From contig NZ_CP080766.1 in the NCBI RefSeq assembly GCF_019602855.1, forward strand, positions 186,001 through 250,000: a stretch of 64,000 nucleotides of DNA, written 5' to 3'. The position numbers and the translations under genes were made by a program. This stretch comes from Cupriavidus pinatubonensis. GTDB lineage: Bacteria; Pseudomonadota; Gammaproteobacteria; Burkholderiales; Burkholderiaceae. Under the pieces are notes generated by a model, which searched no databases, was not told the DNA's origin, and worked only from the letters and a program-made list of their open reading frames with translations. Position 1 is the first letter of the stretch. Each line of letters opens with the position of its first letter. Shown here piece by piece: positions 52,650 to 61,176 of this stretch.

Positions 52650-53021
52650 CTATTGCTTCGCCCCGTCGGTATAGGTGTCGAATTTGCCTTGCTTCGCCCC
52701 GTCGGTATAGGTATCGAATTTGCCGGCCTTCGCACCATCCGTGTACGGATCAGACTTGCCGACGCGCTGAGCACCCTGGATCGGCTCAAGCTGATCGGTG
52801 CGCGCACCCGGGGCCAACGACGTCATATTGTCGGACTTGGCGCCTTCGGTATAGGGATCAAATTTGCCTGTCTTGGCACCGTCGGTATAGGTGTCGAACT
52901 TGCCGGCCTTCGCACCATCCGTATAGGGATCGAACTTGCCGCCCTTGGCGGGCGACTGGGCGTGCACGACGCCGAATGCGGCGGCGAGCGCCAGGCCGAG
53001 GGTAAGGTGGCGCAGCTTCAT
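52650..53021 (-). CDS. Small exported protein with six 12-residue Y-T-D-G repeats
   Basis: 123 residues. A signal peptide (residues 1-21/22, ending V-H-A-Q) is followed by six 12-residue units of the type G-K-F-D-P-Y-T-D-G-A-K-A. Three units (28-63) and three more (88-123) flank a 24-residue spacer. Essentially the whole mature protein is repeat. GAGAGGAG precedes the ATG. The core matches the repeats of the unlinked protein at 12579. No known domain. The D-x-Y-T-D-G pattern might bind a cation or polymer, which is speculative. Confidence 0.8.
   Translation of the reverse strand: MKLRHLTLGLALAAAFGVVHAQSPAKGGKFDPYTDGAKAGKFDTYTDGAKTGKFDPYTEGAKSDNMTSLAPGARTDQLEPIQGAQRVGKSDPYTDGAKAGKFDTYTDGAKQGKFDTYTDGAKQ
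52653..52760 (-). repeat. Second block of three 36-bp coding repeats
   Basis: Encodes residues 88-123, three units ending A-K-A, A-K-Q and A-K-Q. The last two units are almost identical in DNA, so this block looks recently duplicated. Confidence 0.85.
52833..52940 (-). repeat. First block of three 36-bp coding repeats
   Basis: Encodes residues 28-63. The units vary at Pro/Thr (D-P-Y or D-T-Y) and once Asp to Glu (Y-T-E-G). Separated from the other block by 72 bases of non-repeat coding sequence. Confidence 0.85.
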
Positions 53022-53303
53022 GGGGACTCCTCTCGCGGTGATTTCGCGTTGTGCCCCGCTGCCTGTCGATGCGGATGGCGTTGCGGCAAGCATCAGTGGC
53101 CAATCAACGCTAGGCCAGTGCAAATCGCCTGTCAACCGCACCATGACGCATGCGACGCGAAAGGCGCCGTCCGTGGCCAGTCGCACCAGGGTGGAGTCCG
53201 GAAACCCCTCCCCTTCCTCTTTGTGAATCGGGTTCTTACAATGCACTTGCCTGCGGCGGCTGACCGCCGCTTTCAAAGTACCACGTACCGAAAAGGATTC
53301 ATC

Positions 53304-53714
53304 ATGCTGTCTCGGCAAGCCCGACGCCTCTCTACCGTTGCCCTGGCCAGCGCATTGAGTGCCACGCTGATGTTCGCCGTGACCACTCCCGCCCGGGCAT
53401 ATTTCGACAGTTACCTGTCCGGCACCATCATTGGCAAGATGAGCAAGGATGAAGCCGCGTCTTTCGCAAAGTCCGTCCGCAAGGCGCTGAACGATACCGC
53501 GGACGGTCAATCGGTTTCGTGGGAGTTTCCGGCCACCGGCAAGCGCCTGCCGGTGGGTGGCACGCTGACGCCGGTCACCACCAAGACCGACCAGGGACAG
53601 TCGTGCCGCCGCCTCAAGACCGACCTCAAGCGCGGCAGCGCCGAGGAGCACTGGAGCGGCTGGTTCTGCAAGCAGAAGGACGGCCAGTGGAAATCACGGC
53701 AAGTCGCTGATTGA
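53304..53714 (+). CDS. 17-kDa surface-antigen-like (RT0821/Lpp0805-type) exported protein
   Basis: 136 residues. A signal peptide (about 1-32, ending A-R-A-Y) precedes a domain with A-L-N-D-T-A-D-G-Q-S-V-S-W, a G-T-L-T-P-V strand, G-Q-S-C-R-R, and W-F-C-K-Q-K-D-G-Q-W-K at the end. The two cysteines probably pair. The A-L-N-x-x-x-D-G-Q-x-V-x-W pattern is that of the rickettsial 17-kDa-antigen-like family. It is divergent from the repeat-protein gene. AAGGAT precedes the ATG. Confidence 0.8.
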   Translation: MLSRQARRLSTVALASALSATLMFAVTTPARAYFDSYLSGTIIGKMSKDEAASFAKSVRKALNDTADGQSVSWEFPATGKRLPVGGTLTPVTTKTDQGQSCRRLKTDLKRGSAEEHWSGWFCKQKDGQWKSRQVAD

Positions 53715-53729
53715 CGGTCTGCTGCCGCC

Positions 53730-54290
53730 TCAGCGGCACAGCCTCCGGAGTAGCTCGGCGGCCACCGAGCCGCTGGCCGCCGGGTGGAAGCGCGACAACT
53801 GCGGCGAGCGGATGGTGTAAAGCGCCTCGCCCTTTCCGAAGCGCTTCGTGTAGAGCGTCTGCTCGACCACGGCGACCATCGACGAGGCGCAGTTGAGCAC
53901 CATGCGCTTCAGCGATGACCGGATCGGTTCACCGCTCGTGGTACGGATCACGCCCGACGGCGCATTGCGCATGACGACCACACCGACTTCGGGTCCCGCA
54001 CGCTTGACGGCGACCTGATCGAAATACGAAATCACGCCGTTGGCACCCATAAGCGGAAGCCAACGCTGCGGGTCCGGCGCCGCGGGATCGGGCGCGGCAA
54101 GCACCGCGCACCCTTCGCGCGGCGTGGAGCGGAAAACGGTAGTACCCGACGGTTGCTGGCACTCGTACAGCCCTGCGGCAGCGGCAGCGGCAGGCCGATT
54201 GTCGAAGCCAGCTACGGGTTCGGCGTGAGCGGCCACGCTAATGGCGCAGCCGTAGAGTACAGCGGCGCATCGAAATATGCGGAAAAGCAT
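53730..54290 (-). CDS. Exported protein, surface-adhesin-E-like
   Basis: 186 residues. A signal peptide ends near A-A-H-A-E. A short Cys-containing segment (L-Y-E-C-Q-Q-P-S-G-T-T-V-F) comes next, followed by a domain with V-I-S-Y-F-D-Q-V-A-V-K-R, K-R-M-V-L-N-C-A-S-S and an E-Q-T-L-Y strand. This second part resembles the surface-adhesin protein E family of beta-rich periplasmic or surface proteins. It converges on the 17-kDa-like gene. Confidence 0.7.
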   Translation of the reverse strand: MLFRIFRCAAVLYGCAISVAAHAEPVAGFDNRPAAAAAAGLYECQQPSGTTVFRSTPREGCAVLAAPDPAAPDPQRWLPLMGANGVISYFDQVAVKRAGPEVGVVVMRNAPSGVIRTTSGEPIRSSLKRMVLNCASSMVAVVEQTLYTKRFGKGEALYTIRSPQLSRFHPAASGSVAAELLRRLCR

Positions 54291-54371
54291 TGAATCGCCC
54301 TCGAATTGACGGGAAAAAGCGAGCCGCATTGTCGCATAGGCAGCCGCACTTGCCGACCCGAGCAGCACAAT

Positions 54372-55043
54372 TCAGCCGTGGATTTCGCGCCACGCCACGA
54401 GATCGGCGATGGTCAGGATCGGCAGACGGTACATCTCGGCAAACGACAACGCTTCCGGACGGCGCGCCATGGTGCCGTCGGGATTCATCAGCTCGCAAAG
54501 CACCGCGGCCGGCGACAGTCCGGCCATCCGCGCGAGTTCGACCGAACCTTCGGTGTGCCCCCGGCGCACCAGCACCCCGCCGTCGACCGCGACCAGCGGG
54601 AACACATGCCCGGGGCTGACGACAGCATCGGTGCCCGCATCCTTCGCAATCGCCGCACGGATTGTGGTGATGCGGTCCACCGCGCTCACGCCAGTGGTCA
54701 CACCCTCGCGCGCTTCGATCGATACGGTGAACGCCGTTCCATACTGGCTGCGGTTGTTTTCCACCATGGGACGCAGGCCGAGCTGGCGCACCTTGTCGGT
54801 CGTCAGGCACAGGCACACGATGCCGCTGCATTCGCGGATCATCATCGCCATGTTGGATGGCGTCAGGCATTCCGCGGCCAGGATAAGGTCGGCTTCGTTT
54901 TCGCGGTCGTCATCGTCGAGCAGCACGACGGGACGCCCTTCACGCATGGCATCGAGTGCTTGCGCGATACGCAGGGCTAACGGGCGCTCGTCGGCATCGG
55001 CTGCGAGCGTGATGGAATCGGATTCGTGGGAAAGGCTTGGCAT
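54372..55043 (-). CDS. ribB: 3,4-dihydroxy-2-butanone-4-phosphate synthase
   Basis: 223 residues, the stand-alone RibB length. Active-site and metal regions are intact: [13 protein letters not shown] near residue 45, T-T-G-V-S-A-V-D-R, and S-P-G-H-V-F-P-L with R-R-G-H-T-E-G-S. It makes the four-carbon riboflavin precursor from ribulose-5-phosphate. AAGGAG precedes the ATG, and an FMN riboswitch lies in the leader. A separate riboflavin operon presumably exists elsewhere. Confidence 0.96.
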   Translation of the reverse strand: MPSLSHESDSITLAADADERPLALRIAQALDAMREGRPVVLLDDDDRENEADLILAAECLTPSNMAMMIRECSGIVCLCLTTDKVRQLGLRPMVENNRSQYGTAFTVSIEAREGVTTGVSAVDRITTIRAAIAKDAGTDAVVSPGHVFPLVAVDGGVLVRRGHTEGSVELARMAGLSPAAVLCELMNPDGTMARRPEALSFAEMYRLPILTIADLVAWREIHG

Positions 55044-55623
55044 GAAACGCTCCTTGCTAGCTGATCAGTGGGCGTTTCAGGGGAGGATCAACGAAAGCGC
55101 GCAGGCAACCGCACGAGCGCATTGCATGAAGGCGCAACACCGTACGCCGGACGTCGATGTCCGACCGCGGCGAGCGGCATCCATGCCCTGCAACCGAGGT
55201 TGCCAGGCAAGCTTCCGCCCATCTTCTTTCATCCGGACTATGACCGTCGGCCCTGGCATCGCACCAGGTCTGCTGACCCTGCACGGCATGTGCAGGCGCT
55301 CGCGGGCTCGCTGCATCGTACGGAAACGCACGCTGCGGCATACCGCCGGTGGGGAGTTTCACCCCGCCCTGAAGACGTAACGGTGCCGGCAACTCGCGCA
55401 AATCCCTCGACGGGCCACGTGCGAAAAGTGCCGGCCGGCGGATCTTAGCACGCGTGTTCGATTTTCTTAGCGCGCAAGGTGGCCCGTCGTGTACTACAAC
55501 TAGTTCAGGTGTGATGAAAAAGGGACTGAGCACGCCCCCGGAGCCCGCCCTCCTAAAACAACGAGCCAACCTGCTATGCGACCGATGCCCGAAGACCGGC
55601 CTGGCTGTTCCGCCCAACGAACC
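55044..55623. other. ribB leader and pagL upstream region
   Basis: 580 bases without a gene. On the minus strand, 55222-55376 is the FMN riboswitch and 55044-55220 the expression platform leading to ribB. The stretch 55440-55510 is A/T-richer and should hold the divergent promoters of ribB and the plus-strand pagL-like gene. Confidence 0.6.
55222..55376 (-). promoter_or_regulatory. FMN riboswitch (RFN element) controlling ribB
   Basis: Read on the minus strand, the aptamer begins with CTTCAGGGCGGGGTG, continues A-A-A-C-T-CCCCACCGGCGGTA, and ends GCCGACGGTCATAGTCCGGA then TGAAAGAAGA. These are the conserved strands of the FMN aptamer in the correct order. It should repress ribB when FMN is plentiful. 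The distance to ribB, about 180 bases, leaves room for a switching hairpin. Confidence 0.93.
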
Positions 55624-56202
55624 ATGCGCCGCAAGCGATGCCGGGGCATGGGCATCCGGCAGGCTGCACTGGCCACGGTGCTGTCTGCCGCGACCTTCGG
55701 ACCCAGCCTGGCTCAGGCGGCCCCGCCGATTCCCGCCGTCCAGATTGGCTATGGCATCGACACCAGCCACGATATTCAGAAAGTGGACGTGGCATTCCTG
55801 TGGGACTCGGGCTATGCCTGGGGCAACCCGGAAGGCTGGTTGCTCGACCTGCAATGGGAGGTAAATGTTGCGCGCTGGCACAGCACCAGCAGCAACAACC
55901 CCCGCAATCCGTGGGAGTTTGGCGCCTCTCCGGTGGTAAGGCTGGCCTGGAGGCGCTACAGCTGGGTGCCTTTCCTGGAATTGTCCGTGGGCGTGCGGCT
56001 GATCAGCGAAACCCGAACCTCCGACGACCACAACTATTCGACCGCCTTCCAGTTCTCGGACATGGCAGGCCTGGGCGTGGCGTTTGGCAAGGCACAGCAA
56101 TTCACCGTGGGCTATCGCTACCAGCACATCTCGAATGCCGGCATCAAGCAACCTAACCCGGGCACGGCCTTCAGTACCGTGTACGTGCGTTACCGCTTCT
56201 GA
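55624..56202 (+). CDS. pagL: Lipid A 3-O-deacylase (PagL-like outer-membrane protein)
   Basis: 192 residues: a signal peptide (about 1-32, ending A-Q-A-A) and a mature part of alternating beta strands ending in an aromatic residue (R-Y-R-F), as in an 8-strand barrel. The PagL catalytic His-x-Ser is seen in Y-R-Y-Q-H-I-S-N-A-G, with N-P-G following. It removes the 3-O acyl chain of lipid A. Start choice among ATGs at 55576, 55624 and 55648 is uncertain; 55624 gives a good basic N-region. Confidence 0.85.
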   Translation: MRRKRCRGMGIRQAALATVLSAATFGPSLAQAAPPIPAVQIGYGIDTSHDIQKVDVAFLWDSGYAWGNPEGWLLDLQWEVNVARWHSTSSNNPRNPWEFGASPVVRLAWRRYSWVPFLELSVGVRLISETRTSDDHNYSTAFQFSDMAGLGVAFGKAQQFTVGYRYQHISNAGIKQPNPGTAFSTVYVRYRF

Positions 56203-57074
56203 GGAGCCGGAGAAGGATCGTGCGCCAGCGCCTCGAAGACCTCGCGCGTGGCATCGTCGGCCGGGAAGAAGCACTCGATGCGCATTTCCTGCAGGGTAAC
56301 GTCCTGTGGAATGCCGAGTGTGGTGATGGTGGAAAACAGCGAGGCGCGGAACGCACCGGCGCGCAGCGTGACCGGCAGCACCGGCGGCGGCGGACCGTCC
56401 GTCGCCTCGTCATCGGGCAACAGCACGCCGCCGGCCCCCACCATGTCGGGATGCCAGACTGCAATCCGCGCGAAGATCTCCCGCGCGATCTCATCGTTCG
56501 CCTGAACCTGGAGTTCCTGCCAGACACGCCTCAGCAGGTAGCGGCCGACCTGCCGCGCGTTCTCGATCACAGGCCACAAGCCATTAGGATCAAACACCGT
56601 CAGCATCAGGTTGATGCGACCGCCGCCGTCTCCAAGTGCGACGGGCACGCGGCCATCATCAAGCAGCACTTCGAGCATGCGGCGGTAGGCGGCGTTGGCG
56701 TCGACAAGATTCCAGAAACGGTCGAGCACCACCGCCGGGAACGGCTCCTGCTTGGCAAGGATCAGCGAAATGGCCTGCTGCACCATCTGCAAAGGCGGAG
56801 ACACCAGCTTGTACTCGCTGTAAGCCGGCGCAAAGCCACCCGCCAGCAGCATGCGGTTGCGCTGGCGCAGCGGTACGCCGAGCCGTTCGGCCAGCGCCAG
56901 CACCATCTCGCGGCTTGGCCGGGAACGGCCGGACTCGAGAAAGCTGATGTGCCGCTGCGACACGCCCGCCGCCAGCGACAGCGCGAGCTGGCTGTAGCCG
57001 CGCCTGCCGCGCCAGTAGCGCAGCAGGTCGGGAAAATCGAGAGCGGTCTCGGAGCCGGGCGTCAGGGTTTCCAT
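56190..57074 (-). CDS. XRE-type regulator with MmyB-like ligand domain
   Basis: 294 residues. The N-terminal helix-turn-helix (about 15-75) has G-Y-S-Q-L-A-L-S-L-A-A-G-V-S-Q-R-H-I-S-F-L-E-S-G-R-S-R-P-S, the typical opening of this family. The C-terminal PAS-like MmyB domain (about 100-270) has P-A-V-V-L-D-R-F-W-N-L-V-D-A-N. Members often control a neighbouring oxidoreductase, but here none is adjacent. Its end overlaps the convergent pagL-like gene by 13 bases. Confidence 0.9.
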   Translation of the reverse strand: METLTPGSETALDFPDLLRYWRGRRGYSQLALSLAAGVSQRHISFLESGRSRPSREMVLALAERLGVPLRQRNRMLLAGGFAPAYSEYKLVSPPLQMVQQAISLILAKQEPFPAVVLDRFWNLVDANAAYRRMLEVLLDDGRVPVALGDGGGRINLMLTVFDPNGLWPVIENARQVGRYLLRRVWQELQVQANDEIAREIFARIAVWHPDMVGAGGVLLPDDEATDGPPPPVLPVTLRAGAFRASLFSTITTLGIPQDVTLQEMRIECFFPADDATREVFEALAHDPSPAPQKR

Positions 57075-57241
57075 GTGACGTATTACAGCATGTGCCGCGC
57101 AGGCGTGCGACTACCTGAGAGGTAATGACGCGCATTCACGTTACCTCAGTTTGCGCCCTATTCTGCACACCACGACAAGGTGTAACAGGCGAATGGTATG
57201 CTTGATCTTTTAACCCCCGCGCGCAAAGGGCGCGCACCCTG

Positions 57242-58555
57242 ATGGAAATTGCCATACTGCTGGCGCTGATTCTGCTCAACGGTCTGTTCGCCATGTCCGA
57301 GATCGCGCTGGTCACCGCACGCCGGGCCCGGCTGCAGCGCCAGGTGGAAGAAGGCGACCGCGGAGCCATTGAAGCCATCAAGCTTGGCGAAGACCCGACG
57401 CGGTTCCTGTCGACCGTTCAGATCGGGATCACCTCGATCGGCGTGCTCAACGGCGTAGTGGGCGAATCGACCCTGGCACAACCGCTGGGCGTGTGGCTTC
57501 AGGGGCTTGGGCTGCCGCAGACCACGGCCGGCTATGTGGCAACAGCCATCGTAGTGGCCGGCCTGACCTATTTCTCGATCGTGCTGGGCGAACTGGTGCC
57601 CAAGCGCCTGGGCCAGATGGCGCCGGAGACCATCGCCCGGCTGGCGGCGCGCCCGATCTCCTGGCTCGCCGTGGCCAGCACGCCGTTCGTCAAGTTGCTG
57701 TCGGGATCCACGCGTCTGGTGCTGCGCCTACTCGGCGTCAACACAAACCGCGGCCCCGGCGTGACCGAAGAAGAAATTCACGCGCTGCTGGTCGAGGGCT
57801 CCGAGGCCGGCATCATCGAGCAGCACGAGCACACCATGGTGCGCAACGTGTTCCGCCTCGATGACCGGCAACTCGCTTCGCTGATGGTGCCGCGCGGAGA
57901 CGTGGTGTATCTCGACGTGGAAGTGCCGCTGGATGAGAACCTCAAGCGTATCGAGGAATCGGATCATTCCCGCTTTCCGGTCGTGCGTGGCGGCATGCAT
58001 GACATCGTCGGCGTGGTGAGCGCGCGCCAGTTGCTGGCCCGCCGCCTGCGCGGCGAAGAAGCCGACCTGATGGCCGCGGTGCAGCCGGCGGTGTTCGTGC
58101 CGGAGAGCGTCACGGGCATGGAGCTGCTGGAAAACTTCCGCGGCTCGGGCGGCCAGATCGCCTTCGTCATCGACGAGTACGGCGAAGTGCTGGGCCTGGT
58201 CACGCTGCAGGACCTGATCGAAGCCATCACCGGCGAGTTCAAGCCGGACAGCGCGGACGAGGAATGGGCCATCCAGCGCGAAGACGGCTCCTGGCTGCTC
58301 GACGGCCTGATCCCGATTCCCGAACTGAAGGATCGCATCGGCCTGCGCCAGGTCCCCGAGGAAGAGAAAGAGCGCTATCACACGCTCTCCGGCATGCTCC
58401 TGCTGCTGCTTGGCCGGTTGCCCCAGACCGCGGACAGTGTCCAGTGGGGAGACTGGCGCTTCGAGATCCTTGATATGGACGGCAAGCGCATCGATAAGGT
58501 CCTGGCCTCGCGGGTAGCGGCATCGGAAGGACCAGAAGACGAAACCACGGGCTGA
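57242..58555 (+). CDS. CNNM/DUF21-CBS-CorC_HlyC transporter-associated protein
   Basis: 437 residues. The DUF21 membrane domain (about 1-190) starts N-G-L-F-A-M-S-E-I-A and includes G-E-L-V-P-K-R-L; two CBS domains follow (about 210-330; L-M-V-P-R-G-D-V-V-Y-L, V-I-D-E-Y-G-E-V-L-G-L-V-T-L-Q-D) and then a CorC_HlyC domain. Proteins of this layout are linked to magnesium or other cation efflux; the old name hemolysin is misleading. No good Shine-Dalgarno is seen. Confidence 0.92.
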   Translation: MEIAILLALILLNGLFAMSEIALVTARRARLQRQVEEGDRGAIEAIKLGEDPTRFLSTVQIGITSIGVLNGVVGESTLAQPLGVWLQGLGLPQTTAGYVATAIVVAGLTYFSIVLGELVPKRLGQMAPETIARLAARPISWLAVASTPFVKLLSGSTRLVLRLLGVNTNRGPGVTEEEIHALLVEGSEAGIIEQHEHTMVRNVFRLDDRQLASLMVPRGDVVYLDVEVPLDENLKRIEESDHSRFPVVRGGMHDIVGVVSARQLLARRLRGEEADLMAAVQPAVFVPESVTGMELLENFRGSGGQIAFVIDEYGEVLGLVTLQDLIEAITGEFKPDSADEEWAIQREDGSWLLDGLIPIPELKDRIGLRQVPEEEKERYHTLSGMLLLLLGRLPQTADSVQWGDWRFEILDMDGKRIDKVLASRVAASEGPEDETTG

Positions 58556-58820
58556 TTCCGGCACCGCCCTTCGTCGTCTTTCCCGCGCATCGGCAATTCG
58601 GGCGGCTGTCAAGGCCGGCGTACCGCGCACCGGCTCGATGCCGACGGCGCTCTCCTGCCGCCCTGCCTGCCGTATGATCGTAGTTGCGCCACATCGGACA
58701 CCGCGATACTGCCTGCACGGCAACGTGCAATCGCAGTGGCAAAATACGATCACAACGACAGAACGGGGAAGTGTGGACAGTAGCCGGCATCTTGCCGGCC
58801 TTGCCTGCAAGAGAGATTGC

Positions 58821-60143
58821 ATGCACCAAGACGACGCCGACGACAGCGCCGGTCAACGTGCCGGAAACGCATATGACATGGTCCAGCCGGCCGCCTTCGT
58901 GGCCGCGCTGGGGAATTGCCGCGCCACTTTCGCTGGCGCACCGTTGGTCATCCTCGTCATTCGACTGGACCGCTTTGCCAGCGCGTGCGAATCCGCGGGC
59001 CCCCGGCGGGCTGCGCATCTGCGCCAACTCGTCCAGGCGCGGCTCGCGCGATTGCTGCTGCCGGAAGCGCGCATGTACTGGCTCGGGCCCGCGGACCTGG
59101 CGGTGGTGACGCCATTGCCGGCGGCGACGCAAGACCCGGCACGGCTCGGACAACGCATGGCCGACGAGCTGGGCCGACCCTTCACGCTGGACGGCTTCGA
59201 GCTGTTCCTGTCCTGCAGCATCGGCATGTCGCTCGACCATCCCGACGTGGCCGCCGAACGCAGCCTGCAGCACGCGTTTGACGCCATGCTGCGGATCTGC
59301 CGCCAAGGCGGCGACGGGTTGGCCAGCGCCATGCGTGCCGGCACGCCCGCCGCGGACCAGATGCTCGCCGCGCTGCCCCAGGCGCTTGAGCGCGGCGAAC
59401 TGAGCTTGCACCTCCAGCCGCGCGCCGATTTCGCCGGCGCCCGCATCAGCGGCTATTCGGTCCGCCTGCGCTGGCGCCATCCCGCGCTCGGGCGGGTTGC
59501 GCCGCAGGACTTCCTGCCCGCGCTCGAAGGCTTGGGCCTGATGGGCCCGGTCGGCAACTGGCTGCTCGGCAGCCTGGCGCCGCTGGCACGCGCAGCCGAA
59601 GATGTCGGGCCGCTGCAGTTCACCCTGCTGGCATCGAGTGCGCAGCTGCATCAGCTTGAAATGGTCGATGCGCTTGCGCGAACGCTTGATGCTGGTGCCG
59701 TCGCGCCGGAGCGGCTCTGCATCGAAGTGCCCTCCACCAACCTGCCGGACGACCCGGAACTGATCGGAAGTTTCGAAGCCTTGCGCCAGCGCGGCCTGCA
59801 ACTGTCGCTCAGCGACTTCGACGGCCGGCCGGAAAGCCTGGAGACCTTTGCCTGGTTGCGTCCCGACCGGGTCACGCTGGACGTGCGCAGCCTCGGGCAT
59901 GCCGACCAGCCCGCCAACGCCGCGGCAGAGCTGCGCGACGCGTGCACGGTGGCGCGCAAGGCGGGCGTCATGGTTTGTGCGAAGGGCGTGGAAACGCGCA
60001 AGCAGCTGGAACAGGTGCATGCCTGGGGGTGCCACAGCATCCAGGGCTACCTGCTGGCGCAGCCATTCCCGGCCAACTGGCTCGCGCAGACGCACTGGGC
60101 CATCCAGCAGCGCGCGCGGGAACTGCTCGGGCCGGCGGGATGA
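58821..60143 (+). CDS. Degenerate GGDEF-EAL protein, probably catalytically inactive
   Basis: 440 residues. The N-terminal half is GGDEF-like, but the motif position reads L-G-P-A-D-L (about 88-93). The C-terminal half is EAL-like (about 185-420) with E-A-L replaced by S213-V214-R215 (G-Y-S-V-R-L-R-W), the D-D-F-G position by S331-D-F-D, and the catalytic Lys by Thr (V-T-L-D). Only the end, K-G-V-E-T and G-Y-L-L-A-Q-P-F, is canonical. It probably acts as a sensor, c-di-GMP receptor or protein-protein adaptor. GAGAG precedes the ATG. Confidence 0.85.
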   Translation: MHQDDADDSAGQRAGNAYDMVQPAAFVAALGNCRATFAGAPLVILVIRLDRFASACESAGPRRAAHLRQLVQARLARLLLPEARMYWLGPADLAVVTPLPAATQDPARLGQRMADELGRPFTLDGFELFLSCSIGMSLDHPDVAAERSLQHAFDAMLRICRQGGDGLASAMRAGTPAADQMLAALPQALERGELSLHLQPRADFAGARISGYSVRLRWRHPALGRVAPQDFLPALEGLGLMGPVGNWLLGSLAPLARAAEDVGPLQFTLLASSAQLHQLEMVDALARTLDAGAVAPERLCIEVPSTNLPDDPELIGSFEALRQRGLQLSLSDFDGRPESLETFAWLRPDRVTLDVRSLGHADQPANAAAELRDACTVARKAGVMVCAKGVETRKQLEQVHAWGCHSIQGYLLAQPFPANWLAQTHWAIQQRARELLGPAG

Positions 60144-60273
60144 CGCCAGCGGCGAGCGTCCATGCGCCTCCCAGCCCAGTACGATTTACAAATTGCGACA
60201 CATCACACGTGATGCGCACGGCCACTGGCGGTAAAATCTGCCGCGAAATGACCATGACTGAAAGGAGCCCGGC

Positions 60274-60405
60274 GTGAAGAAAGGTTGGATCTGGTGCGTA
60301 CTGTTCGCGACCTTGCTGGCTGGCTGCAATACCATGGCCGGACTCGGCCAGGATATCCAGCGCGGCGGCCAGAAACTGGAAGGTGCGGCGGATCGCCACA
60401 AGTAA
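60274..60405 (+). CDS. Entericidin-like small lipoprotein
   Basis: 43 residues with a GTG start and AAAGGAG upstream. Signal K-K-G-W-I-W-C-V-L-F-A-T and lipobox L-L-A-G-C are followed by N-T-M-A-G-L-G-Q-D-I-Q-R-G-G, the entericidin A/B pattern. The gene is under the usual length cut-off for gene finders. Such lipoproteins are involved in envelope stress or programmed lysis in enterobacteria; the role here is not known. Confidence 0.88.
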   Translation: MKKGWIWCVLFATLLAGCNTMAGLGQDIQRGGQKLEGAADRHK

Positions 60406-60444
60406 GCGGTACGCCCCGGCATCCGGGGCACAGCGCATCCCTGG

Positions 60445-60473
60445 CAAAACGGCACGCATGGCGTGCCGTTTTG
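60445..60473. terminator. Bidirectional terminator between entericidin and eda
   Basis: Perfect 13-pair stem CAAAACGGCACGC / GCGTGCCGTTTTG with a 3-base loop; the A and T runs sit within the stem. It lies between convergent genes and can serve both. Confidence 0.75.
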
Positions 60474-60494
60474 CATTCCGGGCTATGCGGAGGC

Positions 60495-61136
60495 TCAGCC
60501 CCGGCGCAATGCCGCAGCGTCTTCCGCGAGCTTGCGGATGCGGCCCCAGTCGCCGGCAGCAACGGCGTCCTTCGGCACCACCCATGAACCGCCCACGCAC
60601 ACCACATTGGGCAAGGCGAGATAGCTCGGTGCCAGCGCTGCATCAATACCTCCGGTGGGGCAGAAACGCAGTTGCGCCAGCGGCCCGTACAGCGACTTGA
60701 GCATCGGCACGCCGCCGGCGGCCTGGGCCGGGAAGAACTTCAGGAAGGTGAAACCGGACTCCAGGGCGGCCATGGCCTCGCTGGCCGTGGCCACGCCCGG
60801 CAGCAGCGAGATGCCTGCATCCTGCGCACCAGCGGCCAGCGTCGGTGTCAGGCCCGGAGATACGGCGAACTGCGCGCCGGCATCGCGCACGGCGTGGAGC
60901 TGTTCCACGGTCAGCACCGTACCGGCGCCCACGCAGGCGCCCGGAATCTTGGCGGCCACGGCGCGCATGGCATCCATGGCGACCGGCGTGCGCAGCGTGA
61001 TTTCGAGCAGCGGCAGGCCGCCGGCCACCAGCGCTTCGCTGACATGCAGCGCTTCGTCGACGGAACCGAATTCCAGCACAGGAATGACTGGCACATTGGC
61101 CAGCCGCGCGAGCAGCGGGGAAGGTTGAAGTTGCAT
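60495..61136 (-). CDS. eda: KDPG / KHG aldolase
   Basis: 213 residues. The Schiff-base Lys is K133 in F-L-K-F-F-P-A and the base is E45 in [13 protein letters not shown] is the phosphate site. It splits 2-keto-3-deoxy-6-phosphogluconate to pyruvate and glyceraldehyde-3-phosphate. The ATG at 61136 gives the usual N-terminus; a TTG at 61184 overlapping the kinase gene is an alternative. Third gene of the deaminase-kinase-aldolase operon. Confidence 0.94.
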   Translation of the reverse strand: MQLQPSPLLARLANVPVIPVLEFGSVDEALHVSEALVAGGLPLLEITLRTPVAMDAMRAVAAKIPGACVGAGTVLTVEQLHAVRDAGAQFAVSPGLTPTLAAGAQDAGISLLPGVATASEAMAALESGFTFLKFFPAQAAGGVPMLKSLYGPLAQLRFCPTGGIDAALAPSYLALPNVVCVGGSWVVPKDAVAAGDWGRIRKLAEDAAALRRG

Positions 61137-61176
61137 GGCAGTCAGGTTCGTTGCGGACAAGGAAGTGTGGATCTGA

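Noticed and set aside
52653-52940. 36-base repeats resembling a CRISPR array
   Set aside because: The repeats are directly adjacent without unique spacers, stay in one reading frame and encode a regular peptide; no cas gene is near.
58239-60095. A 618-codon open frame on the minus strand, opposite the CNNM and EAL-like genes
   Set aside because: It spans the end of one well-supported gene and most of another on the other strand, is rich in Arg/Gln/Ala/His as expected of antisense high-GC shadows, and has no domain.
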